Shown in pieces: positions 20,007 to 33,100 of a stretch of 64,000 nt of DNA. Position 1 is the stretch's first letter, and every line of letters starts with the position of its first letter. The notes under the pieces are model-generated. The model saw only the letters and a program-made list of their open reading frames with translations, did no database searches and was not told where the DNA came from. The translations under genes were made by a program, and so were the position numbers. Source of the DNA: Heracleum sosnowskyi (lineage: Eukaryota > Streptophyta > Magnoliopsida > Apiales > Apiaceae); assembly GCA_030848705.1 (NCBI GenBank), contig CM061244.1:48587190-48651189 (forward strand). Reading direction: 5' to 3'.

Positions 20007-23000
20007 TTACTCCGCCATGCCCTCAGCATTTGATCCCTTGAGATGCAAGTGCTTTTCCCTCCTCTGAAACTCGGTTAAACCTTTCCCGCTTCCAATCACA
20101 CCAACCTTTCCAAAAGGATCATCCGGTGACTTGAAAATGCTCTCTTTTTTCCGTCCTGAGAAGAAACCAATCTAGCAAAAAACAAATAATTATAAGTGCA
20201 TGATTACACATCTAGAACTTGAGATGCATAAATAACAAACGAATGAAATTAGTTTTCTTGATATATCTTGTATAACTGAGACAAGGGCATGCTCGAAGAT
20301 TGAAGTATAGAACTAAAAAATTGAGAGGGGTGTGCACATAAAAAAATACATATTATCTTAGTTCACTGTACATCTTTAAAAAATAGCGCCTACTACCAAT
20401 GAATAATTATTTATGTCAGAGACATACCACAAAATCAAAAGGTTAACAAAAAAAAAAGTCTTCCATGGACCTTGCTCTCTATAGAAAAAAGTTGGCAGAA
20501 GTCCTTATATTTCATTTTATATCTAAACCGCTGCAAAGTGAAGTGTCCAGTTTCAATATGAATGATCCCACTCAGATCTCCGACCCAAGTTAGGTCCAGT
20601 CAAGAACTACAAGAGTACGAGGACAAACTAAGAGAGTCCAGGTAAGGAGGGTAAAATGATAACCAGGTTACTTGCACCTAAAGTGAGCCCAGTGCTGGCT
20701 CGATGGAGCCGTGGTGCTTGATCAGCAGTTCAGCACCAGAGTTCTTTAAATTAGTATTGTGTTTGAAGTAGCATATGCTAGGAATCTACAAGTTCAACAT
20801 TTTACATCTGATATAAATGCTCATAATTTCAGATCATCCCCCCTCCCGCCAAAAAAAAAACCTCTTGCATTCCTAATGAGTAATGTCCTTCAGTTTCTCC
20901 CTGTTAGCTTCTTTTTATTGATATGTTACATAAAACACTTTTTTTAAGAAAAGGAGGAGGGGGATTTGAAGACGTGACCTATGTCATGGCGAGGGTTGCC
21001 TTACAACTAGGCTAGACATAACCTTCCCTGTATACATATGTACTAAAGTATTAAGATATTTCTTTTATATCTTATCCTTTTCATTATACCACAAAACTGA
21101 CTATTGATCTAATTTGCTCTATCTAGAAAAGCCTGTATATGCAAGTCATCCAAATCATCAATAAGGAGTCCTAAATGGGCCAATGTCCTGACAACTCCAG
21201 TAAAGCCGGATTTACAATTATTAACTTGCAAGCTATTATATAATGATACATAAGTGACTAACACTTTCAAATTACAAAGTTACGCAGCACTTACCTTCTT
21301 AGCTCGGCCTTTGGTGGTCTGAAATTGTTGCCAAGCATTCTGTCGCTTGTTTTGTGTCACCTCAAGTTGCTCTTTCCGTATCTTAGACTTGAAAACATGT
21401 ATTTTCTTGCGCTTACTGGCTTTCTGAAAACAGGTAACAATCACAATAAAATTAGCACAAAATAATGACTTTACCTGAAGAAGTTTCCAAATTAAATCAA
21501 CCAAAAAGTATAATAATCATTTTGCGCACAAGGCATTACTCCAGACTTAAAACAAATTTACTCAAGTAACAAGTTAATGACTAAATACTCTTCTTGTATT
21601 ACTTTAGTTGGCTTCTGATTCAAAAAAGTTGGCATAAATATTAATCACCACAAATTATTCTGGATTGAGGTTCACAAATGTGTAATACCAGAGTTCCAAG
21701 ACTGACTATCATGGAAGCAATCAAAAGCAACTTAAAAGGTGATCTGGACTCCTTAAGGTTGTCTAAAACTGAATCACACAGATTCACAAATGGTCAAAAA
21801 AAAAAAGTACTATCTCCAAACATGCTCACCACATCTTCAGGGTCTTCTGGTTCAATACGTAGCTTCGGCGGTAAGCTTCGCGACTGGAGATCAGAACCAG
21901 AAGCGGCTAGTGCAATTTTCCTCTTTAGAGAAATCTTTGTAGCTTCGGGTTCTTTCTGAGCTTCTAAGAGAGCATCAACCTCACCTTCTTGTAATGGCCT
22001 AACATTGGCAGGATCCACCTGGTAAAAGTAATAACAAATATCACTGATAAGCAGCAAGAATAAATCAATCAATGAAACTAGAAGTAAATTTTGGACAATA
22101 GTATAGGAACTAGAAATAAATTCAAACAATGCAAAGATTCCAATGAGTTTACAAGTTAACTAGTATACAAGATGTAAGAGGCAAGTGGCAAGCAGAAAGA
22201 CTTAAAAAAAAATATCAAGAAAAATTAGTAAATGGATTGCTTTAATGTTCACATGAATAATTATGGTGTGTTCACCTAAAATTGCCTACAAGACAATCTA
22301 AACAAGTACACAAAAAGCCTTTCAAGTAGCTGGGCTCATTCTATAATTGAAGTTAATCTCAAGATGAGTTGTAAAAGGGGAGTCGAATACAACATGATGT
22401 AATATAGGTTTGTTATCAACTAGAATACCTAACAATTAATATAGCTCAAAACATTTGATATTTTGGTAACACCTGAAATTACTGATACAGACTAAACAAT
22501 CTGATGTAGGCAGGGTAAAGGGAAGGGTTAAAAGAGGGGATAAGGCCTATCTCCGCAGAGAATAAGCAAGAAACACACAAAATCTGCTGATTTAATTCCT
22601 ACTAGTTCAAATCTATTCCATAAAGAAGATTACATTTGTTTATTTAAAAATCCTAAAACTTGGTGAACAAGTAAGATCTTAAAAAATGGCAAACAAATCC
22701 TAATTCATAGCTACTACCTAATAATTATCACCTGCCATATGTAATATAATTAATAACCAAATATAATTATATCTATTCCTAACTAATAATATAAAATAAA
22801 TACAAACTAATTTTGTTATTCTTCGTTCCACATCACAATACTAAGAATGAAAATTGTGTAAAACGCATATAAAAAGTAGTTCATACAACTTCTAATTATC
22901 TCTAAAGCAGGGACTTGGTACTTGAAGCAATCAATATTTAAAGAGATCAAACACAACCTGAATTTTGAGGATTTCTTGCGCAGATTCCGCATTTAGAACT

Positions 23001-26000
23001 TTTAATTATTTCACATCCTTTAAAGTGAATTGCATCAAGTGAAATAATAAATCTTCATTACTGATTTATAAGGAAAATGTAGCAAGTCACATTTAAGGAT
23101 AACAATGCAAGTAACATAACGAATATATGTAAAGAAATACCCTTGCATGCACATACCTCTTCTTTGTTGCCCCATCCTTCATATGTCACGAAATAGCCAT
23201 TTGGTGTAAGTGCCTCGATAATTGCATTGTACCTGAACATTCAAGTAAGAACAAACAACATAAAAGACAATATTTATGGACCATTTAGAACATAAAATAA
23301 TTTGTAAGAGATGATATAAAAAATGTTACCACTCTCCATCTTCACTCCAAACAGCCTGAATTTTAGTTCCAACTGGGAATTTGACAGATTGATCAGAAAT
23401 GTTGTCTGAACCCTGATTGTCGAGAAAGATATCAAAAATGTGAGTACCAAGGGTATATAATATTGAAAATAATAAATGAACTACGAGCACATGCCATAAC
23501 TTCCAAATTAAACAAACTAACTGCCAGCCAAAGAAGGGCTCTAATCATCAAAAGGACTACATCCTACAGGAATAATTTCCAGCATCATCAGCTTGGGGGA
23601 CTTTTGAAGAGACTAATTACTTGTAGCATCTTTTCATAAAAAAAGGTATAGAATCACACATTCAGAAAATAAGCCATACATATGTAATTTTCCACATACC
23701 TCATGTTGTTAATTAAGATGCCCAACCATCAGAAGGACTACATCCTACAGAAATATGTTTCAACATCATCAAGTTGAGGGACTAGTGAAGCGATTCACTA
23801 TATGTAGCATCTTTATATAAAAATGAGGTAATGTCAATCAAACAATTAACGACAAAGCCATGAATATGTAATTTTCCACATACCTCTTGTTAAGAAAAGA
23901 TGCAATGCAGATACAAGTCTTTAGAACTTATATGACTTTTAGCTAGTCAATCCAAAAAAGGAAGTAAAACAAGGCTAAACACGACTTCTTCTACCAAGTT
24001 AATTTGTTACAAGCATAAGGGTTGAGAAATATTACCAAATAATGCTGAATGGATCCTCCATTATGGTGAAAGCTAGGAGATACATCAGCATCTCCACCAA
24101 AGGACAATCCTGATTTCTCACTTGGCTTGGCAGTTTCAAGGAGTTCTTCTGTCAAAGCAATTACCTGCAACCAAACATAAATATCATGAATTGGCATGAT
24201 AAAAGCTAAATGTCATGGATGCGGAACTTAGAATTTTAGTGTGAACATCTGAATTCAGGAGACAGGGAAACTGGCCATCACGACATATAGCACACCTGCA
24301 AAGGAACCGACATACAAGTGATGGACATCTTGCTTACTTCTAATATGATTTTACAGAGTTCGTGCCTCTCAGTGTGCAAGGCTTGTTACAATGGAAACAT
24401 GATACTGACCTTTGCTTTGGAAATCATAGCTAACACTATCATTAATAAACATGAACGGACAGGCACTATTACTAACATCAAAGGAACTTATAGAACATAA
24501 TGTATCCATCTACGATCAGTTCTTTCGAATCCATCTACATTCATGTATTAGCGGCAGGTTCAAACTGGTTGAAATACCTACTCATCTATTGAGGTCCACA
24601 AAGACCTCAAGAAGCTCTATTCAACATAAACTGGGTGATGCGAAAATATGAATAGACAGATTTATAAAAAAATTAATACTAAACTCTCAAGAAACAAAAA
24701 CAAATTCAATAATGGTCACCTCTGCAAGCTCCTTTTCCATGTCCGCATATTCAGAGTTCCCAGGGTCATCATCCAAGATCCTCCTAACCTGAGACATAGT
24801 AAGTAAAAAAAATCCTTTTAGAAGTGTAGATGACTAACTTAATTCAAAACACAACAAAACCGAAAAAGATAAGTTGTTGAACATGAAAGGTTACGGACTA
24901 TCAAACCCACTAATGCACGTAAGAAGTAGTCCCTCTCTCAAATTACTTGTCACTTTGACTTTTTTCCCATATTTTAAGGTACATAGAAAAGATAGTTCTA
25001 CACATTAATTTTGTTTTTCAAAAAAAAGTGTATTTATTATATTTTAATTTAGAGAGCTATCTTAATGCACCTTGAATTACGTTCAAAAAGTCAAATGAAC
25101 GGGTAATTCAGGACAGATGGACTATATCATCAGATAATTAATCTGACACAGCACATGCAAAACCAATTACTCTCTTCAATTACTAAACAAATTTTAATAT
25201 GAAATGTATTCAAGCAATTCGAAGAACTCTAACATTGACATAAATTAACACCAAATAACAAACAGTAAACCTAATGTTTATGTTTTAAGAATAAAATAGC
25301 AAATAAACTATTCTTGAATTTTCTCCTCAAAACTATATGAGCACACACACATATAACGAAACAAATCGAATTCAATATAGCTTTATACACAAGAAAAAAA
25401 CCTAATGTTATACTTCCAAATTCCAACAATACCAGTCATTGGAAGTAACAAATTAATAAATCACAGAGTTTCTCTGTCACCTCATTTACACACACACATA
25501 AATATACGCATATATAGAATTAAAACACATAAAATTCAATATATACAATCGAAAAAACCTAATGACTGTACCCAAACAAATGAAAACCGCAAATTAGTAA
25601 TTCACAAGCTTTCTCCTCTCAAGTAGAATTCAATACACATTCGTAAACAAAACCTAATGTTGAGACTTGAACAACAACAAGAGTGAATCAAAAACAGCAA
25701 ATTAATCATTCACAAGTTCTCGCCGCTCCGATAACACACAAGCGTATAGACGTGGCAATTTGGTACACGACACGAACACGACACGGATAATTAGTGTTTG
25801 GGTGCAAAAATTTGGTACACGAACACGAAAAAACACGAATATATTTAGTGTCGGGTTTGGGTTTTCACAATAGGTATACGACACTGAACGAAAGTACACG
25901 AATTAATGAAGTAAATAAATAATTTTAAAAAATATATATTATTTATAGTATTGCATATTTAGAAAATATATAAGCAATTACATATGAACAATAAATAAAA

Positions 26001-26641
26001 GTTTCACGATTAATTGACACTAAGTTATACATTTATATATAAGAAGTATACATTTATATATATAAGTTATATTTACAAATTTTTGTAAAATTGTATGTAA
26101 TACATATTTAATACACATTTCATAAAAATTTACATAATTAAAATAGTTTTATAATATATAAATTTTAATTAAATTTATATTTTTTTAAAGTACACGAATA
26201 CGACACGTAAAGTACACGACACGTTTTGAATTGGATATGTGTTCCAAATTTAGTACAAAAACGGGTCGGATATGGGTTTTACATTCAAGTACACGAAAAC
26301 ACGAAAGTACACGACACACGAAAGTACACGACACGGTCCATTGCCAGGTGTACAAGCGTATATAAACACGTATACTAAAAAACAAACAGAATTCAATATC
26401 TATACATACACAACAATTCTAATACTGATATTTCAACAACATTCAATCAATTAATATCATAAAATTAATAATTCACGAGAATTTTCCCCTCAATTATGCA
26501 CATACACACATGTATAATAAAAAAATCACCTACGCATACATATATACATAAATTAACAAGTACCTGTTGAAGCTGTTCTTTGTAAGTAGAGAGATTTGAA
26601 GCGAGTTGTTTTATGCTAAGAACGTCGTCGCCTCCTTGCAT
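20007..26641 (-). CDS. SPF30: SPF30/SMNDC1-type splicing factor with Tudor domain, 8 coding exons
   Basis: Exons on the minus strand: 26564-26641, 24720-24788, 24036-24164, 23330-23412, 23157-23232, 21830-22018, 21295-21423, 20007-20171. All introns are GT-AG, and the 918 nt translate without a break to 305 residues (start MQGGDDVLSIKQLASNL, end GSNAEGMAE). The Tudor domain is about residues 103-155; by alignment to SMN the cage residues are W114, Y121, Y137, W140 and N142. A basic tract (KASKRKK) and a conserved tail with KKESIFKSPDDPFGKVG follow. The family binds dimethylarginine-modified Sm proteins in the nucleus and is needed for tri-snRNP joining to the spliceosome. Length fits the plant form, about 300 residues from memory. 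Introns 1 and 3 have gained repeats, but splice sites look sound. Confidence 0.93.
23541..23896. repeat. Tandem duplication in SPF30 intron 3
   Basis: Two diverged units about 181 bp apart. Both contain GGACTACATCCTACAG (23554 and 23735), a TGTAGCATCTTT segment and TATGTAATTTTCCACATACC. The unit does not overlap the exons at 23330-23412 or 24036-24164. Confidence 0.8.
24929..25122. mobile_element. Stowaway MITE in SPF30 intron 1
   Basis: 194 bp flanked by TA dinucleotides (24927-24928 and 25123-25124). Inverted ends of about 38 bp pair GTCCCTCTCTC...TTTGACTTTTT with AAAAAGTCAAA...GACAGATGGAC. This matches the Tc1/mariner-related Stowaway end (CTCCCTCYGTCC type). Non-autonomous, no coding. 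Confidence 0.82.
25747..26352. mobile_element. hAT-type MITE in SPF30 intron 1
   Basis: 606 bp with a perfect 8-bp duplication CAAGCGTA at 25739-25746 and 26353-26360. The 13-bp inverted ends are TAGACGTGGCAAT and the complement of TACACCTGGCAAT (11 of 13 matching). The subterminal regions carry many GTACACGACACG-type words on both sides, as hAT elements do for transposase binding. The interior is AT-rich without coding. The intact duplication argues for a fairly recent insertion. Confidence 0.85.
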
Positions 26642-26790
26642 CTTTGTAGTTTTGATTAAACAATTGAATTGAATTGATGTAGATTGCAGAGGATGTAATC
26701 GATAAAGAGAGTTGAAAAAACCCTTATTTTTTAACGAGGGAGAAGAGCTAATAGAGACATGTGTATATTATATATCAGACAAAAATCCAT
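26642..26790 (-). promoter_or_regulatory. SPF30 5' leader and core promoter
   Basis: Just upstream of the ATG at 26641. A TATATAA-like box lies on the minus strand at about 26768-26776, roughly 130 bp before the ATG. A pyrimidine-rich leader with CTCTTCTCCCTC and a GGGTTTTTTCAACTCTC segment follows. The start site is inferred. Confidence 0.4.
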
Positions 26791-29700
26791 CCATCCCTTT
26801 TTAATATAACATAATATATTTTTTATAATAAAATATTTTTTATATTATTTTTGTATTAATAATAGAAGCATATAGAATATAGTATAATTGACATTTTTAT
26901 TAAAAAAATATAATGTTTGATATTTTTGGAATATATTAATAATTGAAATTAACTCCTTTTTTATATATAATAAACGTAAGAGAGATCTTATCCAAAACTT
27001 TGGTCGGTCACTGTACTACCAAAAGTATATGATCCGTTGGATTATAAAACTAAAAATATTCAAATAGATGAGGACCGTTAGATATAATATTAAAAATTGT
27101 ATTTGATTAATAATAGGATAGTATTTAAATACTAAAAGCTGTATTTTGATAATTTAAACCAATTATAAATAGGTTTTCTATATTTAATAGAAATCTTTAT
27201 GTAAAAGATCGTAATTATCTTTCCTCTTTAGTTTATGGATAGTTCCGGTTAGATAATAATTATTGAACCATCATTAAATTAAAGATAATTTTGTTACCTT
27301 CGCATGGGCTGTAAAATTGTTAAAATTTGTTGTCTAAAACTCAAGATAGAGCCCAAACAGTAAAGTGATTATCTAAATTTTAATAATTTTTTTTTATTAT
27401 TGTAGCACCAATTTAATTTTTTTCCTAATTCTTTTAAATTTATAAATTCTATGTTTATTTCAATAAAAAATTAAAATCAATTTAAGAAAAAATTAAAATC
27501 GATCTGGTCCGTGTACGACCACTATACGACCAAATTAATTATTACAGTTAGATCTTAAATAGATCGATGAGAATTGTTAGATTTAATATTAAAAAGTGTA
27601 TCTGATTAATAATAGAATTATATTTAAATACTAAAAAGTGTATTTTGATAATTTAAAATTTTTGTATGTAAAAATTCTTAAATATCTTTTCTCTTTAATT
27701 TATGTATAGTTCGAGTTAGATAATAATTGTTAAACCAAATATCAGATAACAATTCATATCGATTACAATATTAACAATTATCAATATAATGCTCATGTAT
27801 ATCATATAACAATTATACATGTGGACCCTGCGTTATAAGAGACTTAGGAGAACTCCTGTGCATGAATAAATTTAAACATTTTTTTCCTAAAGGAACATAA
27901 CAATTTGATTAATCCAAATTATAATTATATTATTTTACATATAACAAACATAAAAGGATAATATCAAAATATTATTAAAATATTGAGGGTTTCATATTCA
28001 TAAACAATAATTTTGAATATAATACTTAACCATCTTTTCTTTTCGGTTTATGGGTAGGTCATTGGTCATGTTAGATAATAATTATTAAATCATCATTAAA
28101 TTAAAGATAATTTCGTTAGTTTCACATGAGTTGTACAATCGTCAAAATTCAATTTCTAAAACTCAGGATAGAACCCAAATAGTAAAGTGAGTATCTAAAT
28201 TTTAATAAATATTTTTTTATAATTGTAGCACCAATTTATTTATTTTTCCACTAAATCTTTTAAATATAGAAATTTTATCTTTCTTTCAATAAAGTATTAA
28301 AATAAATTAAGATCAAATTCAAATAGATAAAGACTATAATAATATGAGAATAAAATTTTATATAATCATAACATAATTTTTACCCTGTTTAATAATTTTA
28401 AAGTAATAATGTATTTTAAAATTTTATATACACTATAAATAAAACCGAAACATTAAAAGTAAAAGCAGTTAGAAATAGACTTATATCAGTATGTACTTGA
28501 TATCCTTATTATATTAAACTCTTTTATATAATAAGCATAACATGGATTTATCCAAAATTTTGATCGTGACAACCAAATTAATAAGGACTATTATATCTTA
28601 ACTAGATAAATGAAAATCGTTTGATCAAATATTAAAAAAGTGTATTTTATTTATAATAGGATTATATTTAAATTCTAAAAAGTGTATTTTGATAATTTAA
28701 ACCAAATATACCAAATATAAATAAGTTTTCTATATTGAATAGAATTCTACAAGTAAAACATTCATGACTTTCTTTTCTCTTCCATGGACAATTCCAGTTA
28801 GATAAAAATTGTTAAACCATCTTTTAATTAAAAATAATTTAATTATCTTCACGTGGGGTGTAAAATCGTCAAAATCTGATTTTTAAAACACAAGATAAAG
28901 CCCAAATCAGTGAAGTGAGTATTTAAATTCTAATAATTATTATTATGTCATCATTATTTTAACGCCAATTTAATTACTTTTTTCTAACTATTTTAAATTT
29001 AGAAATCTATGTTCAAAAATTAAAATCAATCTAAGAAAAATTCAAATCAACAAAGAATATAATAATACGAGGATAAAATTTTATAAAATTGTGCATATTT
29101 TTTATCCTATTTTATTAAGTTATAGATCATAACTAATCAAATATAACGCAAATGGTGATTTTGTTTTATAAGCACTCATAGACACCTAATTTCATTGTTA
29201 GCAGGACATATTAAAAAAAAACCTTATTGTGAAATTTTAGACACAGACCTAACATTTTTAACTTATATACATTGTAAATTATTAAATTCGAAACTTTAAA
29301 AGTTTGTTAATCAATTAGTATAGTATTTTTCTGAAAAATCGTACTTTACAAAAAATATTATCAAATAACCTATGTCTGAAAGAAAAAAAATGAAAAAAAT
29401 TCTTTTTTTTTCAAAAAAAAAACCTGTAAATTTTAATATGTTGTTGGTAGATTCAAATCTTAGATCATTCTACATGATAATTTTTACTGTTATATGTAAC
29501 GTTTCTTAGCAATTTAATTTGAAATATCCAGCGATTATGGATTGAGTGATCAAACAAAGCGGCCACACTTATAAGAAAGCTTTCATTATTTAGTCTTTAA
29601 TATAATAACATAGATATTTACGGGATATACTATAAAAAAAAATGAATTTTATACATAATTTTGATCGTCACGGTGTACTACTTTAAAAGAAGAACTATTA

Positions 29701-30127
29701 CAAAAAAAATATTTTAATTGATAATTTATTTTCTCAAAAGTTCAAAGTTCCCGTATCATTAACATATTACAAAAAAAAAGTATATTATATTTTAGCAATA
29801 AATATTTAAAAAATTAAAAAATTAAAAAAATTAAGAAAAATTAATAATGTTATCCTCGTAGTTTGGTCCTAAATAACGTCAAAACATTCTATCCAATACT
29901 TTTAAAAATAGATGATCAAGATTATATCATATAAAAAGAAATTATTATCTAAAAATGATATAAGTTAAAAGATATTATATTAGGATTGAATTTTCCAAAA
30001 ATGCAAAACATAAAAATAGTTGTAATTAAATAAGTAAACCCATTTATAACCAAAATAATAAAAATCGTTTAATCTTAAATGGATAGGTGAAAACCGTTAG
30101 ATTTAACATTAAAACCTGTATCAATCA
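26791..30127. other. AT-rich region with copies of one repeat family
   Basis: No gene seen. A repeat of several hundred bp recurs with starts near 26957, 27500 and 28535. Landmarks are TATATAATAAACRTAA, CTTATCCAAAACTT, a block with GATGAGAATTGTTAGAT, a TAAAAAGTGTATTTTGATAA block and a segment with GTAAAATCGTCAAAAT. Another copy at about 30050-30127 resumes at 36788, so the Helitron block 30128-36787 was inserted into it. Superfamily not determined; the TC-like start would fit a Helitron. Confidence 0.5.
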
Positions 30128-33100
30128 TCAATATATATATAAAGGAGGATACGCGGGAGGTTATGTGGCGCTTTAAGATCGTGTAAATCTATTTTTCTAA
30201 TTTTCTAGAATTTTAGAGTTTTAAATATTAATAAATAAAAAAATATTTTTTAACATATTAGAAGTAGAATCGGTGTTCGAATTTATAGAGGAGAAGAGTT
30301 TGAATTTATAAAGGAGAAGAGTTCAAATTTATAAAAAGACATATATAATTAAATCTTAGTATTGTGAAGTTCAATAAAATTTGTTATCGTCCGACTATTA
30401 CTTCTTAGCCTTCTAGCATGTCCGTGCTTTTAAGAATCGGTGTTCGAATTTATAGAGGAGACGTGCTTTTAAGAATCGGTGTTCGAATTTATAGAGGAAA
30501 AGAGTTTGAATTTATAAAGGAGAAGAGTTCAAATTTATAAAAAGACATATATAATTAAATCTTAGTATTGTGAAGTTCAATAAAATTTGTTATCGTCTGA
30601 CTATTACTTCTTAGCCTTCTAGCATGTCCGTGCTTTTAAGTTATCAATTTACTAGAAGAAATCCAAGACACTCCCACCATACTGGACATGAATCACCTCA
30701 TGTACAAATGTAAGTCTTATTAATTTTCCAACTCTCATTAATTTGCATCGATATATTAATTTTTGAAGAGTCTGTTATTATAAATTTGTTTGTGATTGGC
30801 TATCCCTGATCAGTTCTACATTACAGGTGTAATTGTTTTAAATTAGTTTTGATACTATTTTTTTTCTCCTAAATTATAATTTGTTGCTTTCTTTCTAAGT
30901 AGGTAAAAGGGTTACCGTTGATAACATTGATTGCCAATAATATCATCTTGTTCCTTCCCCGTAGTCCGGTACTTCGATAAGATTTAATCAAGGAAGTTAG
31001 ATACTAAGTGATTTATTAGTTAAGTAATGATAATTTTAGAGCTCAAATATAATTTTGTTTGTCATCATTAGAAGTAAAATAAGTGTTTCAGTTTATAAAG
31101 GAGAAAAGTTAATTAAATTTATAGAAGAGACGCATAAATAAAAAATTTATATGAAGAATAATAGGTATTCAAATTAATAAATAAGAATAGTTTGAATTTA
31201 TAGATAAAATATATAATTAAAAGTTATATTGAAAGTATAATAAGTGTTTGAATTTATAGATGAGAAGAGTTCTTATAAAATACATACAATTAAAAGTTCT
31301 ATCGAAAGTATTATTGTGTTTGTAAGACATAATTTATATAAGAGAAGAGTTCGAATTTATAAAAACATATATAATTAAAAAATTTATTGGAAGTAGACTA
31401 GGTGTTTGCAAAAGATAATTATATATAAAAAAATAAGATAATAGTTAAAAATGTGAATTATTATAAATCAAAATAAGGATAAACGTGTTCGAAGAAAGAA
31501 CGACTAATTAGGAAAAAAATGTGTTAAATGGGAGGATGACTTATTAAAGAGTAATGAGTAATTGTTAGAATTTTATATTAATAAAGCTTTTTAAAAAAAA
31601 AAATTACAACACCGCCGTGAAACGCGTGAGGTAAGGTGACGGCTCTAAAATCGTCTCAATCTATTTTTTAAATTTTCTTATAATTTTACAATTTTAAATA
31701 TTAATAATTATTAACATATTGGAAGTAGAATATGCGTTCGAATTTATAGAGGTGAAAAGTTCAAATTCTCTTAACATTTAACAATTTCAAATATTAATAA
31801 TAATTTTTTTAACATATTAGAATTAGAATTAAAAAATAAGAAAAGTTTGAATCTATTAAAAAGACTTTTAGTCTCTAAATCTTTTATATATAGTAGACCT
31901 TTGATGTCATTAGTACTACCTATCTAATGTTAAATAAACTCGGTGTTGATTTTACAGGACCTTAAAGAAATACAAGAAAAAGCATATGACATGGTAGCTG
32001 GTATCATCATACATTTTTAACTCTTTGTGTTGCAACAATTAATGTCTGTATTTTGCTAGGTACAGGTCTGGTTCTTGACTACTCAACAAAAGGGTGGGTG
32101 GCGGCACATATGCAGTATAGTAAAAAAAAATTACACTTTAATCGACCACTGTAACAACCCCCTCCCGCTCCGCTCAGTTTCCCCTCAGTTTAGTCATTGT
32201 CATTTTCGGATTATGATCATCTTATGAAAGGCTAAAATTTAAAATATAAAATTTTGTTAAAAATAATGGAATCAATCAGTTAATCATTAATTATTAATCA
32301 ACAATAAAAAAAGGATACGCGAGAGGTTATGTGAAACCTTCGTGTCAATCTATTTTTCTAATTTTTTAGAATTTTAAATACTACTAATTTTTTTTTATAA
32401 AAAAATTAACATATTAGAAGTAAAATAGGTGTTCGAATTTATAGAGGAGAATATTTCTAATTTATGAGGACGACATATAAATAAAAGTTATATTTGAAAT
32501 ATAATAATAATAGACATTCGAATTTATGAAGGAGAATAGTTCAAATTTATAAGTTAAATATATAATAAAAAGTTCTATGAATTAGAATACGTTTTATAAA
32601 TTTATGGAGTAGAAGAGTTTGAATTTATAAGAAATATATATAATGGAAAGTTCTATTGTAAGTAAAACATGTGTTTGCAAGACTTAATTAAAAATTATAT
32701 TGCAAGCTAAATAGAAATGCAAATTTATATAAGAGTTTTTCAACGAGAGAACGACCCATTAAAAAGGAGTATGTTAACATGATAATTAATATATAATACA
32801 AGTATTCAATATATTAAATTTGGGATTTCAATATTAACAAATAAAGCGTGTTTAACAGGAGGAATGAATAATTGTTATAATTTTATTGATAAGAGTATTT
32901 AAGAAAATTTATAACGCCGCCGCGAAGCGCGGCTTTTTCAACTATATATATATAAAGGAGGATACGCGGGAGGTTAGGTGGCGCCTCTAAGATCGTCTCA
33001 ATCTAATTTTCTAATTATCTAGAATTTTTGAATTTTAAATGCTAATAAATTAAAAATATTTTTAACATATTAGAAGTAGAATAAGTGTTCGAGTTTATAA

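Noticed and set aside
20940..21035. tRNA- or SINE-like sequence in SPF30 intron 7 (GGATTTGAAGACGTGACC)
   Set aside because: It has a weak B-box-like stretch but no A box, no cloverleaf and no target duplication that I can see.
21280..21504. Separate small genes on the minus strand at 21280-21504, 21794-22129 and 23058-23240
   Set aside because: Each contains an exon of SPF30 with intron read-through; they are parts of one spliced gene.
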